A stretch of 64,000 nt of DNA from Melanopsichium pennsylvanicum (lineage: Eukaryota; Basidiomycota; Ustilaginomycetes; Ustilaginales). A program made the position numbers and the translations under genes. Positions 31,245-42,789 of the stretch are shown in pieces (positions within the stretch are counted from its first letter, which is position 1; every line of letters starts with the position of its first letter). Below the pieces are notes generated by a model. That model did not search any database and was not told the DNA's origin. It saw nothing but the letters and a program-made list of their open reading frames with translations. The stretch lies in NCBI GenBank assembly GCA_900208305.1, contig OAPG01000001.1, positions 682,001-746,000 on the forward strand, in the 5' to 3' direction.

Positions 31245-34200
31245 GTTGGCCTCTTCCCTTCATCGCAACATTACACTACGAGATCCTTTCCCTTTCGTCC
31301 TGTATTGCAGTGTATTTCAAAGAACAACCATGATCGGAGATGAAAATTTCCAGGAGTCATGAGATGTAGCGTAGTGAAAAGACCTCCTTGGTCATGACCG
31401 GGACCGCCGATGATTCTCGGAGGGCTCAGACGGATCGATGCGTTCCGGAGAACACGGTCAACTTGACATCTTCTGACTCGCGCACTTTCAATTGAGCGTC
31501 CGATCGCCCCGATGAACAAGTACGGACTCCCACATTTACCCGATTCAAGTCGGTTGACTGCCGTTGTAGTATCTTCTAGCTGCTACTGCGTTGGCGCCCT
31601 TTGTTCACTCTGAACTCTGACAAGCAAGCCACGAAAGGCGACGCTTCAATCTTGAGAAGAATGCTGATATGCATGCATACAAACGTCTTATGGTACGACG
31701 CTTCTACGTTCTGAGCCGACACGTCACTTGTGTAAGAACACAATGACAGGAGCTTGGACCTGCGCTTGACGCCACGGCTGCTACGCTATGTTGGCGCATG
31801 CAGTCCTCGTCCATCCACGACCGTATTTGTTGATGACGACCCGAGCGCGTTGAACACAATTGTGATATGGCGCTTCAGCTGCATATTCATGCTTTCATTT
31901 GTGAGATCCCTCTCAGATGCACCAAACGAATGAAAATCACACGGTAAGCGCAAATGGGAGCATGGCGAGTTACATTTGATTGCAGTAAGGCTGTTCATTG
32001 TGGACGCCCCCTCTCAGGGAGGCCAAGACGAGTTTAGTAACAGCCTAACAACGCCCCGATGGATTGAGCAGGCGCCAGCATCATGAGCTAAAGCAAGCGA
32101 GGATCACAACAACAACGTTTCCTGGGCAAGAGACGAGTGCAAGGTACAGCATGTGAAATCAACTCGTATGCAAAAGCAATCAGGAATGAAGAGCAGGCGA
32201 CAACCGTCTCTCTGTTGTTCGACGTTCGATAAGGTTTTTGAGGTATTTACAGTCACATAGCCTCGCCAAAAAAAAATTGCCGAGCTGTTGCCCCTTGCAC
32301 TTGAACGGGTTCGAGAACAACGCTAAGTTGTGCCTTGCCTCTGCCTCCCCCCGTCTTGTTGTGTACATGTGTCTGCTTTACGCCAAGTTTGCCCCTGGCT
32401 GTAGCAGTAGTAATCATATCTCCTCCTTGAAGCGTTTGAACCAGAGACTTTGGGCCGATCCGATCTTAGTTGCTCCAAGAAGAAGCGTGAATGCGGCGAT
32501 GATACCGAACGCCCCGTTCCGTATGCGTTGATCGTCGGCTCAGTTATCGCCGCCATGCTGATTCCTTTCGAAGGTACAGCACGACTTGATTCTAATTAGC
32601 TTCTTACTCACGGCCCTCTGGCTCTTGTGCGGTCACTCAATTGTACACCGTCACCGCTTCATGTCGATGCTCGGCTGTCTTTGGTGGAACGGAGCTTGCA
32701 CGCTTGTGCAAGGCTATTTTTTTTGAGACCATGCGAGCGCATATCTTGACAACAAGGCTGAGCTCTTCTGCCGCTGCAACGTGCGTGCGCCGTGGTCTTG
32801 TGTACAGCCAGAAGCCGTAATGCGATGGTTCATGGGAATCACACTAGGATTCTACATGTCAATTCTAATCGGATTTTGTGAAGCCGAACAGAGACTGCGC
32901 TGTCGGACAGATTTGGACGTACAGGACACGTAAAGGCGGGGCTTTGAAGAAAGAGGTGTCACGTACTGTGCCCGTGCAGAACAAAGTTCTCATGGGTAGT
33001 AGCGGACCTCGTAGGGTCCTGCAAATGTATTCACGCGTGCTTGAATTTTTTTCTTCCCCTTTTCTTTCCACATCTGTACAATAATTTCTCTTCCAGCTCA
33101 TGTTCTGAATCAATCATCTTGACCTACACGATGTGGTTCTCAGCATAGATTTGATCCTCACAACAGCACAATCTGAACAAGGTTAAAGTTACAATGCCTC
33201 GAGAGGTGACTTGAAGGTCCTTATTGACCAAGTTGATCGCCTTGCAAAGAGGCTGCTTCTGTGCGCCCACAGTTGCAGCCCCGCGATCCGAATCATCCTA
33301 AATTTCTCAGATGGAATGCCGCGTGTATGCACGAATTTGAATTCTTCTTCGCTCTCAAATGAAATCGGCGAACCGAGCGTAATCTCATTTAGCACCTGCC
33401 TATGCCTATTGACCGTGGAGCTAGGCGACTGCGTTTTGCGTTTTGCGTTTTGACAGTTGATCCGATTTCAAAATGCAGACGGCACGTCGCTCTTAAATCC
33501 AATCACAATGTGAATACATTTCCTTTCTATTTCCCATCCTCCCCGAGCCCATGGGATCGTTTGCTCTGACTGACACCGCATCTGCTTGGGCCGACACTTT
33601 TGACAAAAGGGCAAACGATGCAATGCAATACTATCCTGTTCTGGCAGGAAAAGAGGCGTGACATCGGTGAATGGATCTGCTGATTTGATGTCAAGAACCA
33701 GCCATGTCTGGATCCCTCCATCTCTTTTCCCGTCCCGTCCAGAATCTCGACAACCAAGTGGGTGACTTGCTTGAGATCGGCCTCCAACTCTCGTATTAAC
33801 ACACTCGGATCTATTATAGATCGACCAATAAGTCGCTATTCTGTCAAACCAAGAGGCGAGCATTACCTCCTGTCTGCAACCTGGTCAGTTGGTTGCCTTG
33901 TGGAAAGGCTCTCACGATGCCCCCTGCAGCCGCCACTGTGTGCTAATAAAAGGTGCGAGTTCGGATAGAAGCCATACTGTACTGTATTTATGCACTACTC
34001 TGCCTATTCTCTTGCTGAGAGAGCACTCGCACACAAGCAGGATGCGGCTTCATGTTCCTCAAAGCCTACGCCACATTTTCGCTCCTGCGTTGGCACTGGC
34101 GTTGGCAGTAAAAACGCGAGCTTCACAGAGGTCAGACAGAGTCGGGACTTCCCCTTGGCTCCGCATCTCGTCTCAGATTGAAAGATTCCGAGAAGTACTG

Positions 34201-35142
34201 AGCAAGCTGTTCGACTAATGAATTTCTCACGGTGATAAAATTCGAAAATTCAGAGTTCCTGAGGGATTGCAGTGCGTTGATTACTTTGGTTGGCTATTCG
34301 CCGACAGTCTCATGTCGAGCCCCGATTTTCCACTCCAAGTCTGGCTCGGCTGTGACCTTTTTTCATTTACAATCCATCCCTTGACACACCTCGGTTGCAT
34401 AAAGGCTCGCCCGCTCGATACGTGTAATTTATAGTACTGTACATCTGACTGGATCCTCACTTCTTACTCTATAATTCAGCTCTCACCTTCTGCCACACGG
34501 CCAGTCACAATGTGAACTTTTTGTGTGCAAAAATTGTGCAGCTGCAGATCTGCCCAAATAATGCCCGCCTCCGATAGCCCATGCAAAATTCATTTACCAT
34601 TGCAGGCCCACATTCTCACTCACTTGTCAACCGCTTCTCCTCGCGAGAATTGCCTCATGCATGTACCTGTGAGTTGTGGGAACGACGACGCGGTGCTAAT
34701 TTCCGTTGCCGCTCCTTCTCCCCGTCCTGCACAACACCAACTTTGGTCTCATCAACCCCAGATCAGCCTGCGCATCCTACACTGACTTAGCCTGCAATCA
34801 ACGCACGCCTACAAAAGTACCTGGCTCGCCAACATCCTTGGTTTCGCTTTTTCTAAGGTTTGGTGCTTGCTCAATACATATACCTGTTGCTCCCAGCCAT
34901 CCTCACCTGTCACAACGTATTCGTGATACCCCCTTCATTTCATTCCTTATTCTCGACCCTCGTCCTCTCTCTTTCTTGTTCTGTCACCTCCGCCATACCC
35001 TTTCGTCATCGTCTCGCCTCGTCTTGTGCCACCCACCACTGTCGCCTCTTTCCTGTCGCAGTATCGTTCGACACCCTCTTTCAGCCTCTCAAACACCAAC
35101 ATCCATCGCTTAATCTGCTTCGGGCAACTAGATACCCTCAAG
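31245..35142. other. 3.9-kb gene-free stretch
   Basis: No coding region is supported here. The short open frames have no recognisable domain and no codon bias. A heptamer (GCGTTTT) is repeated three times at 33431-33451. CATACTGTACTGTATTTA lies at 33968-33985 and ATAGTACTGTACAT at 34432-34445. From about 34700 to 35140 the plus strand is strongly C/T-rich, which suits a long 5' leader of the membrane-protein gene beginning at 35143. An RNA gene cannot be excluded. Confidence 0.5.
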
Positions 35143-36346
35143 ATGGCGGAGGTCATGTCCAAGTTCCCCGCCATGGACCTCTCGTAAGTTGCGATCCTTC
35201 ACCAAACACATATCATGCGTACAAAACGTTGTGGTACTGACCCGTCTTTTTGATTTTCATGTTCTCATCTCGCTCATCAGCTTGGGTTGCATGTACATCG
35301 GTGTCATGCTCAACGTCTGGCTCTATGGTTTCTCCATTGTCCAGGCCTACATCTACTATGTCCACTTCAAGACTGACAAGCCCTTCATGAGGTACTTTGT
35401 CCTTTTCCTTGTCGTCGCCGATACCGTCAACGCCATCTTTGATCAAGTCTTCATGTACCAGTACCTCGTTTCCAACTTTGGCAACCTCGTCTACGCCTCC
35501 AAGAGTAACCGCTCCTTTGCCGCCGATCCTGTCTTGACCGGCATCATCGCCTTTTCCACCCAGCTCTTCTTCGCCTGGCGTGTGTACAAGTTGATGCACT
35601 CCAAGATCATGCCTATCTTGATCAGCATCGGCGCTGCTGTCTCGCTCCTTAGCGCTATCGGTTCCACGATTGGTGTCGAGATCGTCTCCCTCTTCAATGA
35701 GTTCCAGAAGTTCCAGGTCGTCGTCATCTTGTGGCTCGGTTTCGCTGCTCTTACCGATGTTCTCATCACGGGTTCGCTCGTCTTCACCCTCAATAAGTCG
35801 CGAACCGGTTTCGCCGCCACTGACGACGTAATCACCAAGCTTATCCGAATTACTCTGCAGACTGGTGCTCTCACCACCGTGTTTGCCATTGTCGATCTGA
35901 TTCTCTTCCTTGCTTCGACCTCCACGCTTCACTTGGTGTTCAACTTGCCCCTCGCCAAGCTCTATGTCAACTCGCTTCTGTCTACGCTCAACGCACGTGT
36001 CTCCATTGGCCCTGGTGCCCAGCAGTACACGATGGAAGGCTCGGTGAGCGACAATGCTCATCGTGGCGTCTCGACCCGTACCAAGCGTAGCAACGTCTTC
36101 CGAGCTGGCGGAAACAACCAACCCACCATTATCCGCACTCGAGCGTCGCATCACGACGATGTGGAGAACGCACTTGGCGGATACAACAGCCAGGAAAACT
36201 TTGAGACCGGCATTCACATCAAAACGATTGAAGAGACATTCGAGGAGCGTCACGATGACGACGGCATGCGGGGTTTCGACTCGAGCTCGCACAATGACTC
36301 GCTCCCTGTGCTCGAAAAGAGCAGGAACGACTCTGACTCGCTCTAA
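35143..36346 (+). CDS. Seven-helix-type membrane protein of the basidiomycete DUF6534 kind
   Basis: Two exons, 35143-35183 and 35281-36346 (97-nt intron), 368 residues starting MAEVMSKFPAMDLSLGCMYI. About seven hydrophobic spans fill residues 14-260: GVMLNVWLYGFSIVQAYIYY, MRYFVLFLVVADTVNAIF, VLTGIIAFSTQLFFAWRVY, PILISIGAAVSLLSAIG, VVVILWLGFAALTDVLITGS and TTVFAIVDLILFLAST, closing with LPLAKLYVNSLLSTLNAR. This arrangement, including the FFAWRVY and LYVNSLLSTLNAR strings, is typical of a large basidiomycete family of unknown function. The C-terminal 105 residues are polar and acidic, presumably cytosolic. Codon use is strongly biased, suggesting high expression, and this produces a long antisense open frame. 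The protein has no established role. Confidence 0.82.
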
Positions 36347-37273
36347 GATCAACCTATCAACCTTTCATCCCTCTAAAAGTTTCGTGTCCTAAACAGACTG
36401 CATACCCCCAACAGCGCTAGGATTAGGGATCCTTAAGCTCGCTTGTTCGTTACAATTTGTTTTGCATGTCACAATTGTTGTCGCAATTCAAGAACTTGTC
36501 ACCGTTTTTTACGTTTTATGTCTTTATGTTTCGTGGATTTTTGTGTGATTGGGAAGATCGTTGAATTGGCAAGTCTGCATCAAGCGCTCGAATGGAGAAG
36601 CAGCGTGCGCCTCAGAAGCTTGTCACTGTACGCGGTGGGTTACATGCCAGGCTGAGATGGGACCTCACCCCCCCTGAACCTGCATCTAGACCGGGATCGC
36701 AGCGTCAAGCCTGAGTGCGTCAAGTTTTTTGGGTAGGTGCAAACTGATACCGAGGATTCTCCCGATTTGGAATGAAATACAGAAGAGAAGTCGCAGGATC
36801 GGGATCAGCACAGATTGTCGCAACCGGACCAATGCGATCTGAAATCAACCGGAATGACGGACGGACAAAACGGAGCTGAAGAATTGACACACAAAGAGGC
36901 TTTTTTTATTGCGCTGACCCAATCCCGGGAGACTCGATTTGGCATTTACTCTACTAAAAAATACGTTGCTATGTTAGTGACCACTCTGGTTGATTTTGCA
37001 GCGAATTGGCTTTGATGCTCCACCTTTTGCAGCAGCGACCACACTTCACCACCCTTTCTCACGTTACACCTTGTCTTGCTATCCTTGTCTTGATTTGTCC
37101 GACACAGATCAGTTACATTCGGACACATCGGCGCTTAACATCCTTGAACAGGCCTCTTCGCATTTTGGCAGCTCACCTGCCTTCGTCGCATATAGACTTA
37201 CGGCCACAGGACCAAGACAACAAAAGTGGAACATCGAATACGAGAGCTCGTGCCAACGTAGTCACAGTGTCTG
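36347..37273. other. Intergenic between membrane-protein and carrier genes
   Basis: About 930 bases between two rightward genes. They hold the 3' flank of the first and the promoter of the second. No gene or notable repeat is seen. Confidence 0.55.
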
Positions 37274-38659
37274 ATGAAAGCTTCCAGTTGCAGCCACTAT
37301 GGTTGCTCCCATGATCCCATAGATGATCATTTAAAGGCCGGACCATCACGGCATCAATCAACATCCTCACGTACTTACCGCATTCATTCAATGCAGGAAT
37401 CATCATCGTCATCATCGTCATCATCATCATCCGTTTACAAGCGTACAACAGACTACGCCCGCTCCTTACAATGGACAAAGGAAGAAACGGACGACTTTCT
37501 GCTCAAAAATCGTACCGTCGTCACGGCAGGAACCGCATCTCTGGTCTCCACTGCCGCCTCATTCCCTTTTGACTCCGTCAAATCGCGACTTCAGGTTCGC
37601 GACTACCCCTCGATATGGGCTTGTGCAAAAGCTGTCGTTCGTGAAGAGGGCGTGCGAGGATTCTTTCGCGGGGTGACCATCCCTCTTATCACGATTTCCT
37701 TTGTCCGTACTTCCTCCTTCTCCATTTACTACAACACCAAAGCTCATCTGCACAAAGCCAACGTCTTTAATGATTCCTCAAGACTGTTACACACCGCACT
37801 CTCGGGTGCGGTAGGAGGTGCCACAAGTGGTGTCATCATCTCCTGCGGCTCTGCGCCTTTCGAGTTGGTCAAAGTGCAGAGGCAGCTCGAGTACCTCATC
37901 GCCGTCCAAAAAGGGCTGATAAAGAAAAGCACAACACCAAATGGAGCAAGAACTTTTGTTCCGCAGTCTGGTTTTCAAGCAGCAGCCAATATTTATACAA
38001 ACTTTGGTGGCATCAAGGGATTCTACACGGGCTTCCCGTTGCATATGGCGCGGGACACGTTCGGAACAGCGCTCTATTTCGGGTTTTATGATTCGATCCG
38101 GAAGCTCATTTCCCGTCATTCAAACACGGACTCTCGTTCGGGACCGAGCTTGTACGGCATCCCGGCTCCGGTTGTGTCGTTCTTGAGTGGATCGAGCGCA
38201 GGCATCTTGTCTTGGTTGATAGTTTACCCAGTGGATTTGATCAAAACAAAGGTGCAGAGAGATGCGTTGGCAGGCAATCCGAGACAGTTTACGGGCTGGC
38301 AGGTGTTTTTGCACATGATCAAGGAGAGACCACCAATACAGTCTGAAGTATCAGAAGGCAGGAAGCGGATGCTCAAGACGGATACTTTCTTGGCCAGGTT
38401 TCTGAGGCTATATCGTGGATTGGGGGTATCTGCACTGAGAAGTTTCATTTCGTAAGTACACCAATGCTGTCAACAGAGTATCTATTGGTTTCTTCTCTGT
38501 GGATCAAGCTTACTGACTCGTCTATGTTTGCGATCTTGTTTCCCGCGCGCTCACAGGCACGGTTTGACATGGACACTCATCGAGTCCATCTCGGGCAAGA
38601 TCACCGAACGCACCGGCCAATCCATCTCGTATGCGCCTGATGCTCGGAAAGAGGATTAA
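37274..38659 (+). CDS. Mitochondrial carrier family transporter
   Basis: Exons 37274-38451 and 38557-38659 (GTAAGT/ACAG), 426 residues from the first ATG. A second ATG at 37391 (MQESSSSSSSS) would give 387 residues and is equally plausible. Three repeats carry the carrier signature: FPFDSVKSRLQV (repeat 1), the variant APFELVKVQRQL (repeat 2) and YPVDLIKTKVQR (repeat 3), each followed by a GF(F/Y)RG/TG-type motif (VRGFFRGVTIPL, IKGFYTGFPLHM, LYRGLGVSALRSF). The small second exon supplies the last transmembrane helix (HGLTWTLIESISG). It would exchange metabolites across the inner mitochondrial membrane. The substrate-contact residues do not let me name the cargo. A Ser-rich N-terminal extension is unusual. 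Confidence 0.88.
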
Positions 38660-39026
38660 TAAGAATCTTGTGCTGATCGTCACACCAAGGTTGGCGTCCA
38701 AAGGAAAAGCATCTCACTCTCACACTCCTTACCCTTTTTGGCAATGAGAATATCCACCATGACGGGTGACGAACTTGTGCGTTCTCCCCATCCTTTGATC
38801 CTCCTTTGTGCTCAATTTTGTTGCCAACTTGGTCTCTCCTGCCCATCATCACGGCCATACACACAGATGCATCGGAGGATCAAATGCCAGTGTCTCCCTT
38901 TGAGTTTCAGTACGGCATCATTTGAGGGACAAACCATTGGTACTGTGTTTCACACATCCAGTGATTTTTTATTCTTTTTTTACTCTTCTTGGCGTTGATT
39001 TCATGTCTTGATCAGTGTGGGTCCAG
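38660..39026. other. Spacer between convergent genes
   Basis: 367 bases between the 3' ends of the carrier gene (+) and the NDUFAF3-like gene (-). Presumably only 3' untranslated sequence and polyadenylation signals; no gene is seen. Confidence 0.6.
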
Positions 39027-39898
39027 TTATCGTTGACCAGAGAGCAACTTTTGCAAGTCGTCTGGGGTGTATCGCTTCTTTGGTGTTGGTTCGGAAGGGA
39101 TGAGGATGGCTGCCACTTTTCGACCTTCTTCGGTAAGCATGTTGTATGTGGATGCTGCATCGTGCTGTTCACCGGGCAAAGATGGAAATGAAGCAATTCC
39201 ACACGGAGAAAATCTGTGTGTTAGTAGACAAGGGGTTTTTTTTTTTTCGTGATTTTATCTTGTAACAGTGTGTAATTTTTGTGGATGTGAGGAAAGCAAC
39301 TTACGGTGCTCTGTACATCCAGCTGGATTCCAAGCCCGTTCAGATATTCTCTCACGGGTCCTGGAGGAGGAAGCACACGTTTTCCCGTTCCAAACAGAAG
39401 AATCTCTGGTCTCTCATCCACCAATTCAAACACCCTGAACACTTGCTTAACCTTGTCTGTCACCTTCAGCTTTTTTCCCGCTTCTATCTTTTCCACACCC
39501 AACCAAGCTTCCCAACCAATACCACTTGGAACCGCATAATCTTGATTCAATTTAGGATGATCCCAGAGGAAAACATTGTTGTTGAGAATGACGATGGGTT
39601 CGGAAAGAACCAAACCGTCGTGAAGGGTCAATGACGTGGGCGAAGTCGAGGCAATAGAGACATTGGTGGTGAGAGTTGCAGATTCGAGAATGTTGAAAAA
39701 ATCATCATAGACTGTACGGTGTTGACCTGTATTGGGTTTCCCGCCTGGATCGTCGGATGGTAATCGGAGCGAAGACGACGTTGAGAGATGAGCATGTCGA
39801 GCTACTGGTGCCACTCGCAGGACAGATGTGCGCGCAGATTCGCAAAGCAAGCAGCTCGAGCCGCGGACGGCGCTACGAATCCACAATGTCGCCCTCAT
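39027..39898 (-). CDS. NDUFAF3/DUF498-like mitochondrial complex I assembly factor
   Basis: Exons 39898-39305 and 39164-39027, joined in phase 0 over a 140-nt intron, 243 residues. The first 45 residues are Arg/Ser-rich, as in a mitochondrial presequence. The Mth938/DUF498 fold is visible: SLTLHDGLVLSEPIVILNN, FELVDERPEILLFGTGKRV, LPPPGPVREYLNGLGIQLDV, then QSTHDAASTYNMLTEEGRKV and AAILIPSEPT. Human NDUFAF3 has the same course (VQDT...A..TFN.L..EGR...ALIP, as I recall it), which fixes the acceptor at 39166-39165. An earlier AG, close behind a perfect TACTAAC at 39226-39220, would add a dozen residues and then a stop. Family members assist complex I assembly. The role is family-based inference. 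Confidence 0.85.
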
Positions 39899-40227
39899 GA
39901 TAACAAGATATTCGGGGTGCGTGTAGTATTGTGAATGTATGGTGTGTATGTGACAGTCGGTGCTGTCGGATTCAGAGAGAAGAAGCGTTGCATGTGGAGT
40001 AAATTCTGGTCTTGTAAGCTACCGCGTCACGTGCATGCTGGACCCTGATTTCTTCGACCCTCACTTCTCGTGGTTCCGTGTCACTTCTTTACACTGACAC
40101 GACAGCAGAAAACTCTTATCACACATGTTCACACTCTCTCTCGCAGTATAACGCACTCTATCCGACGGACAATGGCGAACGACGTCTTCAAATTGCCACA
40201 TGCTAATTTGCTCTCTCTGCTTCACGT
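39899..40227. other. Spacer upstream of NDUFAF3-like, downstream of zinc-finger gene
   Basis: 329 bases containing the promoter of the leftward NDUFAF3-like gene and the 3' flank of the zinc-finger gene. No other element is seen. Confidence 0.55.
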
Positions 40228-42687
40228 CTAACCAAGTATCGCTTGCGCCTCTTCAACAGCCACATCGGTCTTGGCGCGCTTGCGTTCATGGGTCTTCTTA
40301 TGCCTGCTGGCCTGATCCGGCCTACTGAAGCACTTGCCGCATTCCTCACACCTGAATGGCTTGTCCCCTGTATGCGTGCGAATGTGCTTGGTCAGATTAC
40401 TGCTCTCTGCGAAAGCCTTTCCACACCCCGGAAAGTTGCAGATGAACGGCTTGCTGCCCGTATGAGTTCTTTTGTGAATCGTCAAGCTTCCCGCTACACT
40501 GAATGCTTTGGCGCAACCAGGATAGTCGCAGACATAGGGCCGCTCGAGAGTGTGTGTTCGCACGTGCTGTGCAAGAGTGTTTTGTTCCGAAAAACGTTTC
40601 CCGCATTGGGTGCACTTAAAGGGTCGGTCGCCCGTGTGCGTTTGAATGTGACGCAAAACCTTTTGCTTTTGAGAGAACTGGTGACCGGACGCATGACGAG
40701 GACAGCCCAGCCAACGACATTCGTATTCGGCCTTGCCAAAGCCTACATGAGCCGTCTCGATGTGGTCGGTGAGCGCAGCGTGAGAGTCGAAGACGGAACT
40801 ACACCCTTCCCAACGACAGAAGAGTCGGTCCGTCTTACTACACAACGCACTGTTTTCACTGTTCTTGCGCTTCTGACGGCCCTGTGCATTCTCAATGGGC
40901 GGAATTCGAGGCATACAGCCGGCATGTTGAGCTGTAGGCGTGGGCAGAGGGTGAGAGTGCTGTCCCTTGAGTGGGAAGGGCGATGAGGAGTGCTGACCCA
41001 GGTGATCGTGAAGAAGATGCTGAAGCATTGCGAGCGAGATCTTGTCATCCTGCGTCGCATTGCCCGTCTTGCAAGCATCGGCCTCGGTGGTAGGTGCAAA
41101 CGTCCCAAGTTCCAGCTTCTCCGGCATGGCAAATTCGTGGCAATCCTTCCACAAGCACTCGAGCGTGCTCGTGCCAGTCTGTGCCTCTGCCGGGGTGTGT
41201 GCCTGTGCGACTTGCTTTGCTTCACGCTCCTTGCCTTGCAGAAACGACTTATCAACGGGCGACTGCACACCTTCAGCAGCGTCTTTGCGCGCGAGATGGA
41301 AGTAATTCACATGTGCGACCAATTCTTCCACTGTCCAAAAGCGCTCGCCACATCCTCCCCACTGGCACAGCTGTGGCCGGAAATCTGGCTGGATGGAGCT
41401 TGCCTGAATGGCACTGACACGCTGGTTGTGCCCGTTCGGTAGCCAGTGGGAATGCGGCGCTGCTGTCTGACATAGATCTGAGTTGCACAGCGTCATTGCG
41501 GGAGGGAGACAGCCACCATGACTCCTATGCAGATGCGGTTGCTCAAACATGCAATCATTCCATGACTGTAGTCCGGGATACATGTCCTCGAATGAGATGG
41601 TATCGAATGAGGACCCGCTTGTGGACCTCTGCTTATCTTGAGAAGATGTGGAAGCGTACAACCCGGCGGAAGACAAGTGTGAAGCAGACGATGGCGAAGT
41701 CAGAACTGGCTGTGGCGTGGCGGCCGTTGAGACGGTAGATGCTCGCGAGCCTCGGTAATCTCTGCCGGGTGTAGTACGCTGGGTGGCATTGGTGACGATG
41801 CTTGACGATGGCGTGTAGGATTGTGCTGCATCGTGCGCGCTGTATTGATTGTCATGAGCGACGAGACCGAGTCCTCCGGCAGGAGAAGGATGAGCTGTTC
41901 TACAAGGAGAGGGACTAGGTGCAACACAACACTGTTCTGTCATTGGCGGCATCGAGCAGCAGCAGCAGTCTAGCAGCTCCTGGAAGCTGCTATATAGCCG
42001 CCCACCCTCTGATGTGCCGACAGAGCTAATCGCTCCGCGACAATCTTTGCATTCTTTATGTGGTCGATGCACTTGTGCGTGAGCATGTGAGTGAAAATCT
42101 GATGTGGCCGGGACACTACTCTTGCAGAGCATTCCCACCTTGGCCTTGATACTCGGTGTAAGTTCGGATTCGCAAGTTTCGTCGGTGCAACAAGTGGCAA
42201 TGGTCGGAACGGCAAGTGTCATGGACGAGCAGTCAGGTGATGCGGAGCAGTCCGATTGGGAACATGGTGAGCTGGGTGCATCAGAACAAGCGGTATTATC
42301 GCAGCATGCGATGACCGAAGAGCAAACGACAGCGCTGGTAGATGAAGTGGCGGCCTCACAGCTGGGCTGTGTGCAAGCGCTTGAGATGTGATGGATATCG
42401 GAGCATGGCGAAGATGGTGCTGATAAGGGACACTCGCGACAATCAGCTGCGCAAGAGTCGGGTACAGAGTGGTCAGCATCACAGCAAATGACCGCGCTGC
42501 ATAGCTGAGCAGAAGACTTGAACTCTTGAGATGATCTTTGCAGAATCTGTGTTGACTGTGATTTCGATGGCGGTGGCGATCTAGACGACGTAGTTTCGGG
42601 TGTCGAAAGCTCTGAGACAAAAGCACTTTGGAGCGCTGCAAGCTGCACGCAGGGAGACGACCAAGCATGTTCCTTGGGCGCAGCCAT
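40228..42687 (-). CDS. C2H2 zinc-finger transcription factor, Zap1-like
   Basis: One exon; 819 residues from MAAPKEHAWSS at 42687, or 853 from an in-frame ATG at 42789. The C-terminal block (about residues 625-805) holds five to six fingers: CRWEGCSSVFDSHAALTDH, CRWLGCPRHASGHQF, CTQCGKRFSEQNTLAQH, CDYPGCAKAFSVAGSLTIH, CNFPGCGKAFAESSNLTKH and CEECGKCFSRPDQASRH, joined by HTGxKPF linkers. Two further CxW-type fingers lie upstream (LCQWGGCGERF near 41377, LECLWKDCHEF). Paired CxWxxC fingers plus a canonical array resemble the Zap1/ZafA zinc-homeostasis regulators. The first 300 residues are rich in CC and CxxxC groups (ICCDADH, ACCDNTAC, TCCTDETC, CCCCSMPP, EQCCVAPSP). DNA binding is clear; the zinc-sensing role is inference. 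Confidence 0.82.
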   Translation of the reverse strand: MAAPKEHAWSSPCVQLAALQSAFVSELSTPETTSSRSPPPSKSQSTQILQRSSQEFKSSAQLCSAVICCDADHSVPDSCAADCRECPLSAPSSPCSDIHHISSACTQPSCEAATSSTSAVVCSSVIACCDNTACSDAPSSPCSQSDCSASPDCSSMTLAVPTIATCCTDETCESELTPSIKAKVGMLCKSSVPATSDFHSHAHAQVHRPHKECKDCRGAISSVGTSEGGRLYSSFQELLDCCCCSMPPMTEQCCVAPSPSPCRTAHPSPAGGLGLVAHDNQYSAHDAAQSYTPSSSIVTNATQRTTPGRDYRGSRASTVSTAATPQPVLTSPSSASHLSSAGLYASTSSQDKQRSTSGSSFDTISFEDMYPGLQSWNDCMFEQPHLHRSHGGCLPPAMTLCNSDLCQTAAPHSHWLPNGHNQRVSAIQASSIQPDFRPQLCQWGGCGERFWTVEELVAHVNYFHLARKDAAEGVQSPVDKSFLQGKEREAKQVAQAHTPAEAQTGTSTLECLWKDCHEFAMPEKLELGTFAPTTEADACKTGNATQDDKISLAMLQHLLHDHLGQHSSSPFPLKGQHSHPLPTPTAQHAGCMPRIPPIENAQGRQKRKNSENSALCSKTDRLFCRWEGCSSVFDSHAALTDHIETAHVGFGKAEYECRWLGCPRHASGHQFSQKQKVLRHIQTHTGDRPFKCTQCGKRFSEQNTLAQHVRTHTLERPYVCDYPGCAKAFSVAGSLTIHKRTHTGSKPFICNFPGCGKAFAESSNLTKHIRTHTGDKPFRCEECGKCFSRPDQASRHKKTHERKRAKTDVAVEEAQAILG

Positions 42688-42789
42688 GACGTACTGACTG
42701 GTACTGGCTGATGACTTAGGTGACCAGCATTCAAAATAATGTGTCTTGTTATGGCAGGATGATACGATGGTGAAGAGAGGGTGTAGCAC

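Noticed and set aside
33468..33863. 131-codon minus-strand frame
   Set aside because: It overlaps a second frame of similar length; neither shows a domain or sensible splice context.
34706..35240. Two plus-strand frames of about 130 codons before the DUF6534-like gene
   Set aside because: They are C/T-rich leader sequence; one runs through the splice donor of the real exon 1 at 35184.
35213..36352. 379-codon open frame antisense to the DUF6534-like gene
   Set aside because: It is an exact shadow of strongly codon-biased coding sequence. It is charged low-complexity protein without a domain, while the plus frame has clear membrane spans and a matching splice site.
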